Origin: Rhodococcus oxybenzonivorans
GTDB lineage: Bacteria > Actinomycetota > Actinomycetes > Mycobacteriales > Mycobacteriaceae
NCBI RefSeq assembly: GCF_003130705.1
Contig: NZ_CP021356.1
Coordinates: 235,210-299,209 of the forward strand
Reading direction: 5' to 3'
Length of the DNA: 64,000 nucleotides
The notes beneath the pieces are model-generated. The model had not been told where the DNA came from. It saw nothing but the letters and a program-made list of their open reading frames with translations, and searched no databases. Each line of letters begins with the position of its first letter. Positions within the stretch are counted from its first letter, which is position 1. Below are positions 43,050 through 52,189 of the stretch, piece after piece. A program made the position numbers and the translations under genes.

Positions 43050-45556
43050 GCTTTCACCAGCTTGTTGTCCTTCGGAGTGGTCGACACTGCAATTCGGCGA
43101 GACTCGGTTGCCGGCAGTAGCGTCTTGATACGACCGACGTTTCCGCTGCCATCGCGCATGTAACCTTCACCGCGGCGGTGCGGTTCGACGTACTTGTCTT
43201 TTCCGGTTACCGGAGCTGTCTGCTCCATGTATTGCTTGACCAGTCCGTAGTCGTCCGGGTCGAGGCCGAGCCATTCAATGGCGCGTTTGGCGAGGGTTTC
43301 GTCTGTATGACGGTGCGCGATGCGGGTCTTGATCAGTCCGCGCAGCTTCGGGGTGCCGAACGCGCAGTCCTGGTCGCCGAGTCCCACGGCGGCAGAGGAC
43401 TTGCGGCCTTGCAGCACGAAGTCCTCGACGATGTCGACTCCGTCGTCGGCGCCCAGGAGGTGGTGTGCCTCGTCGACGAGGAACAACGCCATCTGGTCGG
43501 GGTCGGCGAAGCACTGTCCGCGGGCGACCTTCGCGATCAGGGTGTACACCGCGTGACCGAACCGCTTCTCCAGCGGCAGGTTCTCATAGAGGTGCTGCTT
43601 CTCGGTCTGCAGCTGGGTCGGCAAGTCGACCTTGTGGGTGCGGAAAATGATGCCGGGAGCAGTAATGGGCAGCGGGGGTAGATCTTTGCCGAACAGTGCC
43701 GCGGCGTAGGTGCGGCGGGCGTAGACGTTCATCGCTTCGCCGAGATCTTGGGCGTGGGCGATCGGGCAAGCACCGGACAGGAGGTGTTCGGTCAGCTCGC
43801 CCAAACCTTGGTAGGGGTGCTCTGCGCGGTACTCGGGCTCGAGCACCTTCGCCAATGCGATGCCCAGGTCTGAGGAAGGCTGGATCCGGAGCAGTGTCAA
43901 CAACACGGACTGGGCCATTTCTGCTGCGAGTCCGGCCTCGAAGATCCTTAGTGGATCCATGCTGTATTCGGGTTCGACGAGGTCGACCACGACTGCCTCG
44001 GTGACGGCGCGGGCCCAATTGGCGTACTCGCCGAGATCGCTTTGGTCGATACCGATGACCTGCCCCCCGCAGTCGACGACCTGGCCGGCGATCACCTTCA
44101 TGGTGACCGACTTGCCCGATCCGAGCTCACCGGTGACCGCGAAGGATCCGGACTGGTCGCGCAGGGACTTTCCGGCGACGTCGTGGTGAACCACACCGAT
44201 CCGAGAAGTGGTGATGTTCAGTGCCAACAGCGGACCGCTGCCATCGCCGAGATCGTTGCGAATGAACGGCATGTACGCCGCGAAATGCGTCGATGTGGTG
44301 ATCTGCGCGAACTCGCGGACGATCTTCGAGGTGGGAACGCCAGGCAACATCGCCCACCACAGGTCTTCCTGGTAGCCGACCGGCGCGACCACCTTGTATT
44401 CCTGCTGTTCGAACGCTTTCACCAATGCCTTTGCATCAGCGAGTGCACGCTCCTCGGAATCAGCTCCTACCGCGAACAACGCAGTCCAGGCAACCTCGAC
44501 CTCATCGCGGTTCGTCTCGAGCAACGAGGTGTATTCGGTCAACGCGGCGGCAGCGAGGTCGAGAACACCTTGGCCGCCGGCCAACTCTCCTTCCCGCTGT
44601 TCGTACTGCTCCTTCAGGTTCTCGAGCGCGCGCTTGTTCGCTCGCATGACATCGGCACCGGCGGTGACCTTGAGCCGTACGGCGAAATCGACATCGATAT
44701 CGCCGAAGTCGTCAGCGAGGGTGAAGAACTCCGAGCCGGGGAAATAGACGCCACCGGCGGGGGTGTCAGCGAGCGCGAGGAGCACTTGGTAGGAGGCAGG
44801 TTGGTCGACGAATTCGTATGGCTGGTCGACTTTCAGGACCCGACTGAACGTCGGGACCTTGCCTCGCCAACCCGGCGCCTTCTCTCGATCCGATTGGGCG
44901 CCCTCGTCGATCCGGCATGCGGATAGGGCGGCACCTGACTTTGCTCCTGGCGTCACGGCTGCGTCGGGCAGGTCAGGGTCGACATGCAGTCCGCGCGTCA
45001 TCGCGTGCTGCCACAGCCACACCATCTGAGCGGGAGTGGCAGGTTGCGCATCGAAGACACCGGGGATGTCGGCCATGATCCGGTTGGCCTGCCGGACCCG
45101 GGCCCGGATCTCTTCATCATCAATTGCGGTCCGCGGCAGCCCGATGTAGTCGGAGAGTGTGGTCCAGGCCGAATGAGCCGCGGCCTTGACCTGATCGACG
45201 ACCTTGGGTGTGGTCAGCGGAATGCTCAGCCAGTAGATCCTCTGCCCCGGGCGGTATAGCTCGATCGAGTCGAGAGTCGCTTCGCATTCGGTTGCCCAGT
45301 CCGGGTGTGCATCGAGATCGACGCCTTCGGTCATTCGGGAAACGACGGCTTCGGCGCTCAACGATGCTGCGATGCCCATCAACAGTGACTCGCCCGGAAG
45401 GGCGCGGACGAGCATCGTGTGCAGGGTACGAGCAGTGCGCTTGTCCACGTCGGGGCGGTAACCGTAGTCGATGCCCGTGAGCACGTAGTCCGCCCAGACA
45501 ACGCCGGACTTCGTCCACCGGATGTTCGCGGCCATTGACAGTGTCGGCTGTTCCAT
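43046..45556 (-). CDS. VirB4-like T4SS ATPase, 836 aa
   Basis: ATG 45556 follows GAAAGAG; a longer reading upstream overlaps the PrgI gene in an arginine-rich, non-homologous frame and is rejected. The N-terminal part (about 1-400) is the VirB4 N-domain. The ATPase has Walker A GELGSGKS near residue 475 and Walker B LFLVDEAHHLL near residue 690, with the late GRKSSAAVGLGDQDCAFG region typical of HerA/VirB4 proteins. It energises assembly of the conjugation channel. The start lies 14 bp after the PrgI-like stop. Confidence 0.9.
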   Translation of the reverse strand: MEQPTLSMAANIRWTKSGVVWADYVLTGIDYGYRPDVDKRTARTLHTMLVRALPGESLLMGIAASLSAEAVVSRMTEGVDLDAHPDWATECEATLDSIELYRPGQRIYWLSIPLTTPKVVDQVKAAAHSAWTTLSDYIGLPRTAIDDEEIRARVRQANRIMADIPGVFDAQPATPAQMVWLWQHAMTRGLHVDPDLPDAAVTPGAKSGAALSACRIDEGAQSDREKAPGWRGKVPTFSRVLKVDQPYEFVDQPASYQVLLALADTPAGGVYFPGSEFFTLADDFGDIDVDFAVRLKVTAGADVMRANKRALENLKEQYEQREGELAGGQGVLDLAAAALTEYTSLLETNRDEVEVAWTALFAVGADSEERALADAKALVKAFEQQEYKVVAPVGYQEDLWWAMLPGVPTSKIVREFAQITTSTHFAAYMPFIRNDLGDGSGPLLALNITTSRIGVVHHDVAGKSLRDQSGSFAVTGELGSGKSVTMKVIAGQVVDCGGQVIGIDQSDLGEYANWARAVTEAVVVDLVEPEYSMDPLRIFEAGLAAEMAQSVLLTLLRIQPSSDLGIALAKVLEPEYRAEHPYQGLGELTEHLLSGACPIAHAQDLGEAMNVYARRTYAAALFGKDLPPLPITAPGIIFRTHKVDLPTQLQTEKQHLYENLPLEKRFGHAVYTLIAKVARGQCFADPDQMALFLVDEAHHLLGADDGVDIVEDFVLQGRKSSAAVGLGDQDCAFGTPKLRGLIKTRIAHRHTDETLAKRAIEWLGLDPDDYGLVKQYMEQTAPVTGKDKYVEPHRRGEGYMRDGSGNVGRIKTLLPATESRRIAVSTTPKDNKLVKA

Positions 45557-45570
45557 AGTGGCGGCTCTTT

Positions 45571-46191
45571 CTACTCGGAGGTGCCTGCAGCAGCCAGAGC
45601 GAGGAGTTCCTTGACGCTCGATCGGCCGGCGCGATGGGTGGGCCCGCTTGCCGGTGGGGGCACCGGAGCGGAGGTCTGCGGTCGTGGTGCGACAGGTTCC
45701 GCCGATGCGGTTTCGGTGACCTCGGCGGTGGCGATGTGCACGGCCTGCGGGACGACCATGGCGCTGAGTTCGGCGGCCGTGGGGTCGGCAGTGATGTAGC
45801 CACTCGGACGCACGAGGTGGGGTGGCCGGATGGCCACCCGCCGGCCGTTGATCTGGATCTTGGCACCGGCCGGCGCGAAGGCTACGGCGCAGATTCCCTG
45901 TGCCACTGAGGCGGGGCTCCGGCCGGCAAACCGGAGTTTGCCGACGACAAAGACGGTGCCCAGTGACCAGAAGGCGAAGAAGCCGACGTTCCAGGAAATG
46001 CTGTCCCGAAGCCACAGGGGATGCAGGAGCCACAGGAGCCCACCGACGATTGCGCCGCTCACGGCCTGCGGAACGGTATAGGGACCGAACGGCAGCTTCT
46101 TTCCGTCAGGTGTACGCCCGATCAGCTGCGGCACCTTGCGAGCGCGGGTGAAGTTCTTGATGACTTCCCCGGTGGTGCGCTCGTCGCTCAT
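45571..46191 (-). CDS. PrgI/VirB3-like membrane protein, 206 aa
   Basis: It has a cytoplasmic N-terminus (FTRARKVPQLIGRTPDGKKLPFGPYTVPQAV) and two adjacent membrane helices (about 42-58 and 65-85). A beta-rich segment (KIQINGRRVAIRPPHLV) and a Pro/Ala-rich tail follow. Position directly before the VirB4-like gene and the two-helix hairpin make it the PrgI/VirB3 equivalent of Gram-positive T4SS. It overlaps the stop of a 26-codon leader ORF. Confidence 0.8.
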   Translation of the reverse strand: MSDERTTGEVIKNFTRARKVPQLIGRTPDGKKLPFGPYTVPQAVSGAIVGGLLWLLHPLWLRDSISWNVGFFAFWSLGTVFVVGKLRFAGRSPASVAQGICAVAFAPAGAKIQINGRRVAIRPPHLVRPSGYITADPTAAELSAMVVPQAVHIATAEVTETASAEPVAPRPQTSAPVPPPASGPTHRAGRSSVKELLALAAAGTSE

Positions 46192-46268
46192 CGCAGCACC
46201 GGCCCACTCGTGACTTCATGCCGGCGAAGCCGCGAACCCGCTTCCGCAGTGCTAGCTACATCGAACAT
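46188..46268 (-). CDS. 26-residue leader ORF coupled to the PrgI-like gene
   Basis: ATG 46268 is preceded by AAGGAGG, one of the best ribosome sites in the window. The ORF (begins MFDVASTAEAGSRLRRHEV) ends with an ATGA overlap at the PrgI start. It has no domain. As with the short ORF before the FtsK gene, a coupled leader seems likely. Confidence 0.45.
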   Translation of the reverse strand: MFDVASTAEAGSRLRRHEVTSGPVLR

Positions 46269-46349
46269 TGGAGTCCTCCTTGTAGAGGTCGGTCGCGCAA
46301 TAAGGTCATTGCCGACAAGCGTCTTTCAGCCGGTGCGAACGAGCGGAGA

Positions 46350-46676
46350 TCACACGCGAAGGTCTAGGCCGGAACTCGGTTCGGCCACGAGGTGCACCGC
46401 GGCGGGAGCGCTCTCCAACTCCTCACCTGTCGAGTCCTTCAGGACGTCCATGTTGAAGACGACCCACAGTGCTGCACCGCCGATGAGCGCGGATGTGATG
46501 AGTCGGGCAACTGTGAATGAGGCCATCAGATTCTTGAGAAGGAAGAACAAAACGAGGCAGCCGGCGGCCGACTGGAGGAGCAGCTTGCCGTCGCTGGTGA
46601 ACTCCTGCGCCTTGTCGAAAAGCCCTACGGCGAGGACCGCGTTGTTGGGATCGGTGGCTGCGAGCGCAATGGACAT
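46350..46676 (-). CDS. VirB2-like small membrane protein, 108 aa
   Basis: Two to three membrane helices are visible (about 35-50, 53-72, with a hydrophobic N-terminus around LAVGLFD). The short cytoplasmic tail and the position two genes before the VirB4-like ATPase fit a VirB2/TrbC-type pilin or scaffold. A GGAAGG ribosome site lies before ATG 46676. The evidence is mainly context and topology. Confidence 0.65.
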   Translation of the reverse strand: MSIALAATDPNNAVLAVGLFDKAQEFTSDGKLLLQSAAGCLVLFFLLKNLMASFTVARLITSALIGGAALWVVFNMDVLKDSTGEELESAPAAVHLVAEPSSGLDLRV

Positions 46677-46682
46677 GATGGG

Positions 46683-47891
46683 TTACCTTCCGGATGAATG
46701 AGGATCGGTTCCTGACGGGGAAAACAACGGCACCTCGCCGGCAGTCGGCACTGAAAGTGCGGGAGTCTGCCCTGATTCAGACGATGCGGGAACCTGACCT
46801 GAATCAGACGATGCGGACTCCGGGGCACCCGTACTTGGTGTGATCGAGCTCGGTGCGGTCGTTGAGGAGGATGGTGTTCGGGGTGCCGCCGGCGGGTACA
46901 ACGGCGTTGCGTCAATTGCGCTGACCTCCCACCGGCCGCCGCGGGAGGTCATCGTCAGCGCGTACTGCCCACTAACCGAATCGACCTCGGTGACTTTCTG
47001 CGCTGCCGTCACCAGGAGGCGCACAACATCACCGTCAGGCAGCGGTGCCGATGCACTGGCAGCACTCAGGTCTTCCGACGAATAGACATCGGTGATTGCC
47101 ACGCTGCGATACGGCGCCGGAACAATCGGTGCGATCGAAACCCCCGGCGTGAGATAGCGGGCTACTTCCCCGTTGCCGGTCAACATCGCGGACAGGAACT
47201 CGTGCGCGGACGTGGCGATGGGATGGTTGGCGACCCGGTACTTGTAGCCGAGCTTGACGTCGATCGAGGTCGACGGGCCAGCTACTTCGGCGGGGAGTGC
47301 GGCGGCCCTCACGCCCGCTTCGGTGACCACAACCGGCACCTGAAAGTAGCGACGAACTGTGGCCGCATTCGCATCCGAGGCGGCTCGAACTGACACCGAG
47401 ACCGTCACCGCGTATGTCCGTGACTTCTGCTCGTAGTCGATCGACGCGACGGCCGGATCAGTCGCGGCAAACAACGGCGCGCTCGGAAGGCTCGGTTTTC
47501 CCGAGACGAAATGATCGAGTTCTTGTTCATTCCCACGCGATGCCTGGAGCCAGGCAACGACGAACTGCCGAGCAAGATCTTCGGCTTTCGCTTGACCGAT
47601 TGTGTCGACGTCTGCGGTGTCTTCGGTGGCGTTGTCGGTGAGGCTCCGGGTGGGCGAGGATCCGAAGACGACGAGGATCAGGGCAACTATTCCGGCGCCG
47701 AGCGCGGCGACGATTCCTGCCTTGAGAAGTCGGGTGGTCCACACCTGCCGAAGGCCCCACTGTGCGCGCTCCGCGCGCGCCAACTCCTCGGCTTCGTCGA
47801 CAACGGAGTCGACGCTATTTTCAGTCGCGGGATCGGTCTTGCTCTTGGGGCTGCGGCCGAAGTTGTTGATTTTCGCGAGGTCGATTTTCAT
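46683..47891 (-). CDS. TcpC/VirB8-like conjugation protein, 402 aa
   Basis: A cytoplasmic N-terminus (about 60 residues) and one membrane helix (LLKAGIVAALGAGIVALILVVF) are followed by an extracellular part. That part carries two NTF2-like domains (about 110-220 and 225-340, with RQFVVAWLQ and AHEFLSAMLTG), as in TcpC of Gram-positive conjugation systems. A Ser/Thr/Pro tail follows. ATG 47891 overlaps the stop of the upstream gene by four bases and fits the domain start. Confidence 0.85.
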   Translation of the reverse strand: MKIDLAKINNFGRSPKSKTDPATENSVDSVVDEAEELARAERAQWGLRQVWTTRLLKAGIVAALGAGIVALILVVFGSSPTRSLTDNATEDTADVDTIGQAKAEDLARQFVVAWLQASRGNEQELDHFVSGKPSLPSAPLFAATDPAVASIDYEQKSRTYAVTVSVSVRAASDANAATVRRYFQVPVVVTEAGVRAAALPAEVAGPSTSIDVKLGYKYRVANHPIATSAHEFLSAMLTGNGEVARYLTPGVSIAPIVPAPYRSVAITDVYSSEDLSAASASAPLPDGDVVRLLVTAAQKVTEVDSVSGQYALTMTSRGGRWEVSAIDATPLYPPAAPRTPSSSTTAPSSITPSTGAPESASSDSGQVPASSESGQTPALSVPTAGEVPLFSPSGTDPHSSGR

Positions 47892-48151
47892 CGGATGCCG
47901 GCTTCTGTCGTCGGGTCGGACGTTCTGCAATCGGGGACGGAATCCGCGATGTCGAATGCGGACGCCCGCGACAGCGCGGCGCGCGCGGCTGGCGCTTCGA
48001 CGAACACCAACAGCCACAGCGAAGTGCTCGCCTCTTCATCGAGAGGGTTCACCGCCAGGGCTGCCGCGACTCGGCGGATCTCCTCGGTGACGGCGTGCAC
48101 GTAGCCGAGATCGTGCAGCTGGGCTTGCAGCGAGTTGTCGAGCTCGTGCAT
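47888..48151 (-). CDS. Small hypothetical protein, 87 aa, first gene of the T4SS operon
   Basis: ATG 48151 is preceded by AGGAGG. It is a helical protein (LDNSLQAQLHDLGYVHAVTEEIRRVAAALAVNP) with no membrane helix. It is the first gene after motif copy C and is coupled to the TcpC-like gene. An accessory or regulatory role in transfer is likely, but nothing more can be read. Confidence 0.7.
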   Translation of the reverse strand: MHELDNSLQAQLHDLGYVHAVTEEIRRVAAALAVNPLDEEASTSLWLLVFVEAPAARAALSRASAFDIADSVPDCRTSDPTTEAGIR

Positions 48152-48211
48152 CCGGTCCTCCTGGCGACTGGGGTGTGGAAGAGCGCCACACAGAAAAAGT
48201 GGGCTTCTACT

Positions 48212-48245
48212 TGGAGGAAGATCCGGGTCCGGGGGCTTGAGTGAC
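48212..48245 (-). promoter_or_regulatory. 34-bp motif, copy C
   Basis: GGAGGAAGATCC, 11 bases, CTTGAGTGACA on the plus strand; one base differs from copies A and B. In gene orientation it lies 61 bases before the first T4SS gene. On the other side the sigma-like gene starts 239 bp away. The rest of 48152-48483 has no supported gene. Confidence 0.86.
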
Positions 48246-48483
48246 ATCGCTCGCGAAACTTTTTGAAGTTTTTTCTGCGTCACCAAGGGGTTATTGCCTC
48301 AGCCGAAAGAGCGCACGTGAGGGGCACTCCCTGCCCACCGCCGCACAGCCGGAACCTTCACGGCAACAACGCCCTGGCAATAACGGCACCCCTCCGGCAA
48401 CAACAAACACGCAGGTCAGAGGCAATATCCGGTTGCTGTACTGGGTGCGAGACCACCTCGCCCGCGCCCAGAGGAGACCGATC

Positions 48484-49326
48484 GTGGAAACGTCCACCCA
48501 CGCACCCACCGCCACCACAGCGTCATCGGCAACGCCGGTTCGCAGCACCGCGCAGAGCAATCTGTACAGCCGCTTGAACACCGAGTGGATGTACCTCTGC
48601 GCTCGCCCCGCAGCCGCCGCCGAAGTCTTGACGTGGTCGGTGAGCCAGGACGCGCTCCGGGAGGTGGCGAATCTCAACGATCTCGCCGCGGCGCACCGCC
48701 GAGATCGTGATGGTGTGCTTCTGGCGCTGCTGACACTGCATCAGGAAGGAAGCTCCCTTGCCGGGCGAGCGCTACTGCAGTTGATGCTCGGCAAGCTCAT
48801 CTCCCTGACGCGCCACGCACGGGTCAGTGGGCACGATCGGTATCACGCGTGCGATGAGAGAGCGGCCTCCACTGTGGCCACATTCATGTCTCTGATCGCC
48901 ACCTACAGGCCGTCCGGTGCGAACGTCTACGCGGCGCTCTTCCTGCACACGCTGAAGAAGATCACGCGCGAGGAAACCTTCGCCCAGGAGATCCCCGCCT
49001 CCGATGTCATGGACGAGTCCGACAGTGCTGAGAACGATCCGGAATCGGATATCTCTGCTCCGGTGCTGCTCTCCTGGGCGCTCGAAAAGAAGGTCATCAA
49101 CGACCTCGATCGCACCCTGATTCAGCGGGCATACCTCGAGCAGACCGATTGCGACCTGGCCGTGATTGCCGCGGAGGTTGGGATGACTCCGGCAGCGCTT
49201 CGCCAGCGGCTCTACCGCGCGGTCACACGCATTCGTAAAAGTGTCGTCGCCTCCAACCAGCCGACTTCTCGACCCCGGTTTGCACGTGGTCGTCGTCGGG
49301 CTGCAACGACTACTGCGGCGATCTGA
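48484..49326 (+). CDS. Sigma-70-like factor, 280 aa
   Basis: GTG 48484 has GAGGAG seven bases upstream. The central part (about 75-165) is helical and resembles sigma region 2 (LLQLMLGKLISLTRHAR...DERAASTVATFMSLIATYR). The C-terminus has a region-4-like HTH (LDRTLIQRAYLEQTDCDLAVIAAEVGMTPAALRQRLYRAVTRIRK). It is followed by a basic tail. The gene is divergent from the T4SS operon and lies next to motif copy C, so it is the best candidate for the protein that reads that motif. The ATG of the next gene overlaps its stop. Confidence 0.78.
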   Translation: METSTHAPTATTASSATPVRSTAQSNLYSRLNTEWMYLCARPAAAAEVLTWSVSQDALREVANLNDLAAAHRRDRDGVLLALLTLHQEGSSLAGRALLQLMLGKLISLTRHARVSGHDRYHACDERAASTVATFMSLIATYRPSGANVYAALFLHTLKKITREETFAQEIPASDVMDESDSAENDPESDISAPVLLSWALEKKVINDLDRTLIQRAYLEQTDCDLAVIAAEVGMTPAALRQRLYRAVTRIRKSVVASNQPTSRPRFARGRRRAATTTAAI

Positions 49327-49589
49327 TGACCCGTAGTTTCGCGCCTCTGTTCACCGTCATGGTCTTCATCGCGGCGGCGTTTCTTCTGACCGAAACGTCC
49401 TTGCTCCTCGAAGCGACGCGAGGATTCGATGCTGCACTCACCCACCCCACGATCGCTCGTCCCGGACTGCTCGCCGAGTCCTCGCATGTGATGAGCAGAG
49501 TCGCTCTCACTGTCGCTGACTTTCTGCCCCGCGACATCACCACTCATATCGACAGCGGTCGGGTCCTCGTGCCGGCGCTGTATCGCTGA
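49326..49589 (+). CDS. Small membrane or secreted protein, 87 aa
   Basis: The N-terminal hydrophobic helix (FAPLFTVMVFIAAAFLL) could be a signal peptide or anchor. The rest is moderately hydrophobic without a motif. It is coupled to the sigma-like gene (TGATG) and sits 15 bp before the cutinase gene, so all three are one transcript. The function is unknown. Confidence 0.65.
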   Translation: MTRSFAPLFTVMVFIAAAFLLTETSLLLEATRGFDAALTHPTIARPGLLAESSHVMSRVALTVADFLPRDITTHIDSGRVLVPALYR

Positions 49590-49604
49590 CGAAAGAGAAC
49601 ACTC

Positions 49605-51617
49605 ATGACGAACCTCTACACGCCAACATCTAAGGACGGTCGCGCCAACTACAGCGGCCGGGTTGCCCTGCTCGTCGCCTCCTTGCTCGCTGCACTCCTC
49701 TCCTCGCTCATCGCGGTTGTGTCGCCAAATCAGGCCGGGGCGGCGCCAGCATCCTCGGGCTGCCCGGCAGTGGAAGTGGTGATGATGCCGGGAACGTTCG
49801 AAACGGACTCGACCGCTAATCCTGACGTCGCGAAGGGTCTGCTCAAGCAGGTCACCGATCCTCTTTCCCAGCTGTTCGGCAGCTCCATCACGATCACCTA
49901 TCCGGCGTACGAAGCGTCCGCCTTCAACAAGGGCAAGACCTATGGCACCAGTAAGGCATCTGGCATCGCGGCCGGCGCGCGCGTGATGCAGACTCGTGCA
50001 ACGCAATGCCCGAACACTCTCTTCGCACTCGGCGGCTACAGCCAGGGTGCGGACGTGGCCGGCGACTTGGCATGGTTGATCGGACACGACAAGGGACCGA
50101 TCCCGGCAGAGAAGTTGATCGCTGTCGGTCTTGTCGCCGACCCACGGCAGAGTTCGAATGGCGACAACACTCTCGTCGGTCCTCCCGTCGACGGTGTTGG
50201 GATCGCGGGGGCCAGGCCGGGCGGCTTCGGAAAGACAGCTGCAGTCACGCGTTCGTACTGCGCCCCCGACGACCTCTACTGCTCGACCAACGCCAGCAAG
50301 GATGGATTGCTCGCAGGACTTGGGCGAGTGCTTGCGCAGCCTCCGACTGCTTCCGGTCCGCAGCAGAGCGATGGATCTCAGCCCACCACCGCGGGTCTGC
50401 AGAACGCCTTGGTGTCCGACTACTCGAAGGTCAATCTTCCGGGATTGGCCGGCAACATCGAGACCCTGCAGCAGCAGCTGCAGTCCGGCGCTCCGGACCT
50501 GGAGAGCATGGAATCTGCAGCGACAGATGTAGCCAACACCCTTGTTCCGGTGGCCGATACGACCAGCTGGGTAACCCAGAATCCGGCCGTGGAACAGACG
50601 CTCAAGACTGCGGACGCTTCGACTCCCGAATACACCGCCGGCCAGATCATCGATAAGGTCAAAGGCATCGACCTGAGGAGTGCATTTCAGGCCGCGGACA
50701 CCATCGCGCGGACGGTTCAGAATGCCTCCACGCCGGATCAGGTGCAGCAGCTGCAGACATCGGTGGACACCTTGTCCACTCAGGTCTCCCCCTTGGCCGC
50801 CACTCCGGCTGATGGTCTGTCACTCGCGGCGGACGCACTCTCGATCATCAAGCCGAGCGTGCTCATCAACCAGATCACGCAGATCGGGACGAACGCATTC
50901 GACCTCGCCAACAACATCCCTGCAGTCCTCGACATCTTGTTCAACCGGATCCCGCACATTGTTCTCGATCCGGGTCTCGATCCGATGGCCAAGGTCAAGG
51001 CTGTCCACGTCGAGTTCGACCGCATTAACCTCCTGTTCGAGCCACTCATCAAGCTCGCCGCCGGACTCGACTACAAGACGGCTGCGGCCCTAATCGCGAT
51101 GATTCCCGACCCGTCCGGCGCCGCACAGATCATCTCGATGATCGTCGGCCTCGTCGGGAATCTCGACATCATCGGTCTGGCCAACACCGCCGGCGAACTC
51201 CAAAAGCAGCTCTGGCACGCCATCGAGACCGGCGACATCATCGGAGCCGGCCTCGGCGCACTCCCCCACATCCTCGACTTCGCGAAGATCGCGGTGGGCA
51301 CACTCAGCGGTGGCCAGAAGACCGAGGCGTCCAAGCTCGGTTCGGTGTCTGCGTCTACGACGACCGGACAGCAGATCACTCAGCAGTCACAGGCTGGGGA
51401 CCTTGGAGGCCTCGCCTCGAGCCTCACCACCTTGGCAGCCTCTGACGGTGCAGACGCCCTTTCCCAGATCGGTGCCGAAGGGCTCAAGTTCGCCTCATTC
51501 ATCGGGTCCGGAACTCACCAGAACTACGGGGAGCTCGTCGTCGATGCATCAGGCACTACCGCCCTGCAGGACATGACCAACCACTTCCGCGATCCGATCG
51601 CCAAGGCCGTCGCGTAA
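49605..51617 (+). CDS. Secreted cutinase-family protein with a large helical insertion, 670 aa
   Basis: The N-terminal signal region ends near AGAAPAS. The cutinase alpha/beta-hydrolase core follows, with nucleophile S146 in GGYSQGAD, the acid in CAPDDLYC (about 222) and paired cysteines. The catalytic histidine is probably H637 in GTHQNYGEL, near the C-terminus. About 410 residues of mostly helical, low-complexity sequence lie between the acid and the histidine. Cutinase-like enzymes of actinobacteria attack surface lipids such as mycolyl esters. Being on the plasmid beside the T4SS, it may modify the envelope of the donor or recipient. Confidence 0.85.
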   Translation: MTNLYTPTSKDGRANYSGRVALLVASLLAALLSSLIAVVSPNQAGAAPASSGCPAVEVVMMPGTFETDSTANPDVAKGLLKQVTDPLSQLFGSSITITYPAYEASAFNKGKTYGTSKASGIAAGARVMQTRATQCPNTLFALGGYSQGADVAGDLAWLIGHDKGPIPAEKLIAVGLVADPRQSSNGDNTLVGPPVDGVGIAGARPGGFGKTAAVTRSYCAPDDLYCSTNASKDGLLAGLGRVLAQPPTASGPQQSDGSQPTTAGLQNALVSDYSKVNLPGLAGNIETLQQQLQSGAPDLESMESAATDVANTLVPVADTTSWVTQNPAVEQTLKTADASTPEYTAGQIIDKVKGIDLRSAFQAADTIARTVQNASTPDQVQQLQTSVDTLSTQVSPLAATPADGLSLAADALSIIKPSVLINQITQIGTNAFDLANNIPAVLDILFNRIPHIVLDPGLDPMAKVKAVHVEFDRINLLFEPLIKLAAGLDYKTAAALIAMIPDPSGAAQIISMIVGLVGNLDIIGLANTAGELQKQLWHAIETGDIIGAGLGALPHILDFAKIAVGTLSGGQKTEASKLGSVSASTTTGQQITQQSQAGDLGGLASSLTTLAASDGADALSQIGAEGLKFASFIGSGTHQNYGELVVDASGTTALQDMTNHFRDPIAKAVA

Positions 51618-52114
51618 TGGGGTCGTACCGAATCCGAATGGCCAGAGGAGGGTCTCGCGGTGGTGGCTTTCACCAGGTGCGGGACATCGCTGCCATCGAC
51701 ACGAGCACCGGAAGGTACTGGAACATCACCTCTCCGAGTCACAGCGAGCTCCCAGCAGACGCATGTGCAGTACTCGGTCTCCGGACTCTTGCGAAGAGCA
51801 TGGAGGGGCACATCGCCGGCGGATTCCACCCCGACGCGCATACGCAGTTGCTCACCCGACTGTTCGCCGAGGTCAACCTCTCCCCCACCTGGCATCAGAG
51901 CGCTCATATCAGGCAATTGACAGCTGGCGCTCTAGGGATACCGCCGACTCACACACCCACTGCGGAACAGACAGGCAACCTCTGGGGCGTTTCGGTTAGG
52001 AACGCCCGCCACAGCGCCGCTCAGATGGCAAAGGCGGCCGTCGCTTGCTTCGACGCGCTCGAACATTTCGCAGCTGCGGGTCGGACTGCCAGCGTCGACC
52101 CGCTGACGGACTGA
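51617..52114 (+). CDS. Hypothetical protein, 165 aa
   Basis: Unrecognised. No signal peptide or membrane helix. Segments such as GGFHPDAHTQLLTRLFAEVNL and NARHSAAQMAKAAVACFDALEHF are helical. The ATG overlaps the stop of the cutinase gene by one base, so it is co-translated with it. It may be an accessory of the cutinase-like protein. Confidence 0.7.
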   Translation: MGSYRIRMARGGSRGGGFHQVRDIAAIDTSTGRYWNITSPSHSELPADACAVLGLRTLAKSMEGHIAGGFHPDAHTQLLTRLFAEVNLSPTWHQSAHIRQLTAGALGIPPTHTPTAEQTGNLWGVSVRNARHSAAQMAKAAVACFDALEHFAAAGRTASVDPLTD

Positions 52115-52189
52115 GCGACATGCCCCGACGCGATCTCCAGATCCCACCGCGAAATCTTCCGGCGCCTTCGCGGTCGTCACATTGCAGGG

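Noticed and set aside
45557..46033. N-terminal extension of the VirB4-like protein
   Set aside because: The frame upstream of ATG 45556 is an Arg/His/Pro-rich reading over the PrgI-like gene; the family domain starts after the internal ATG.
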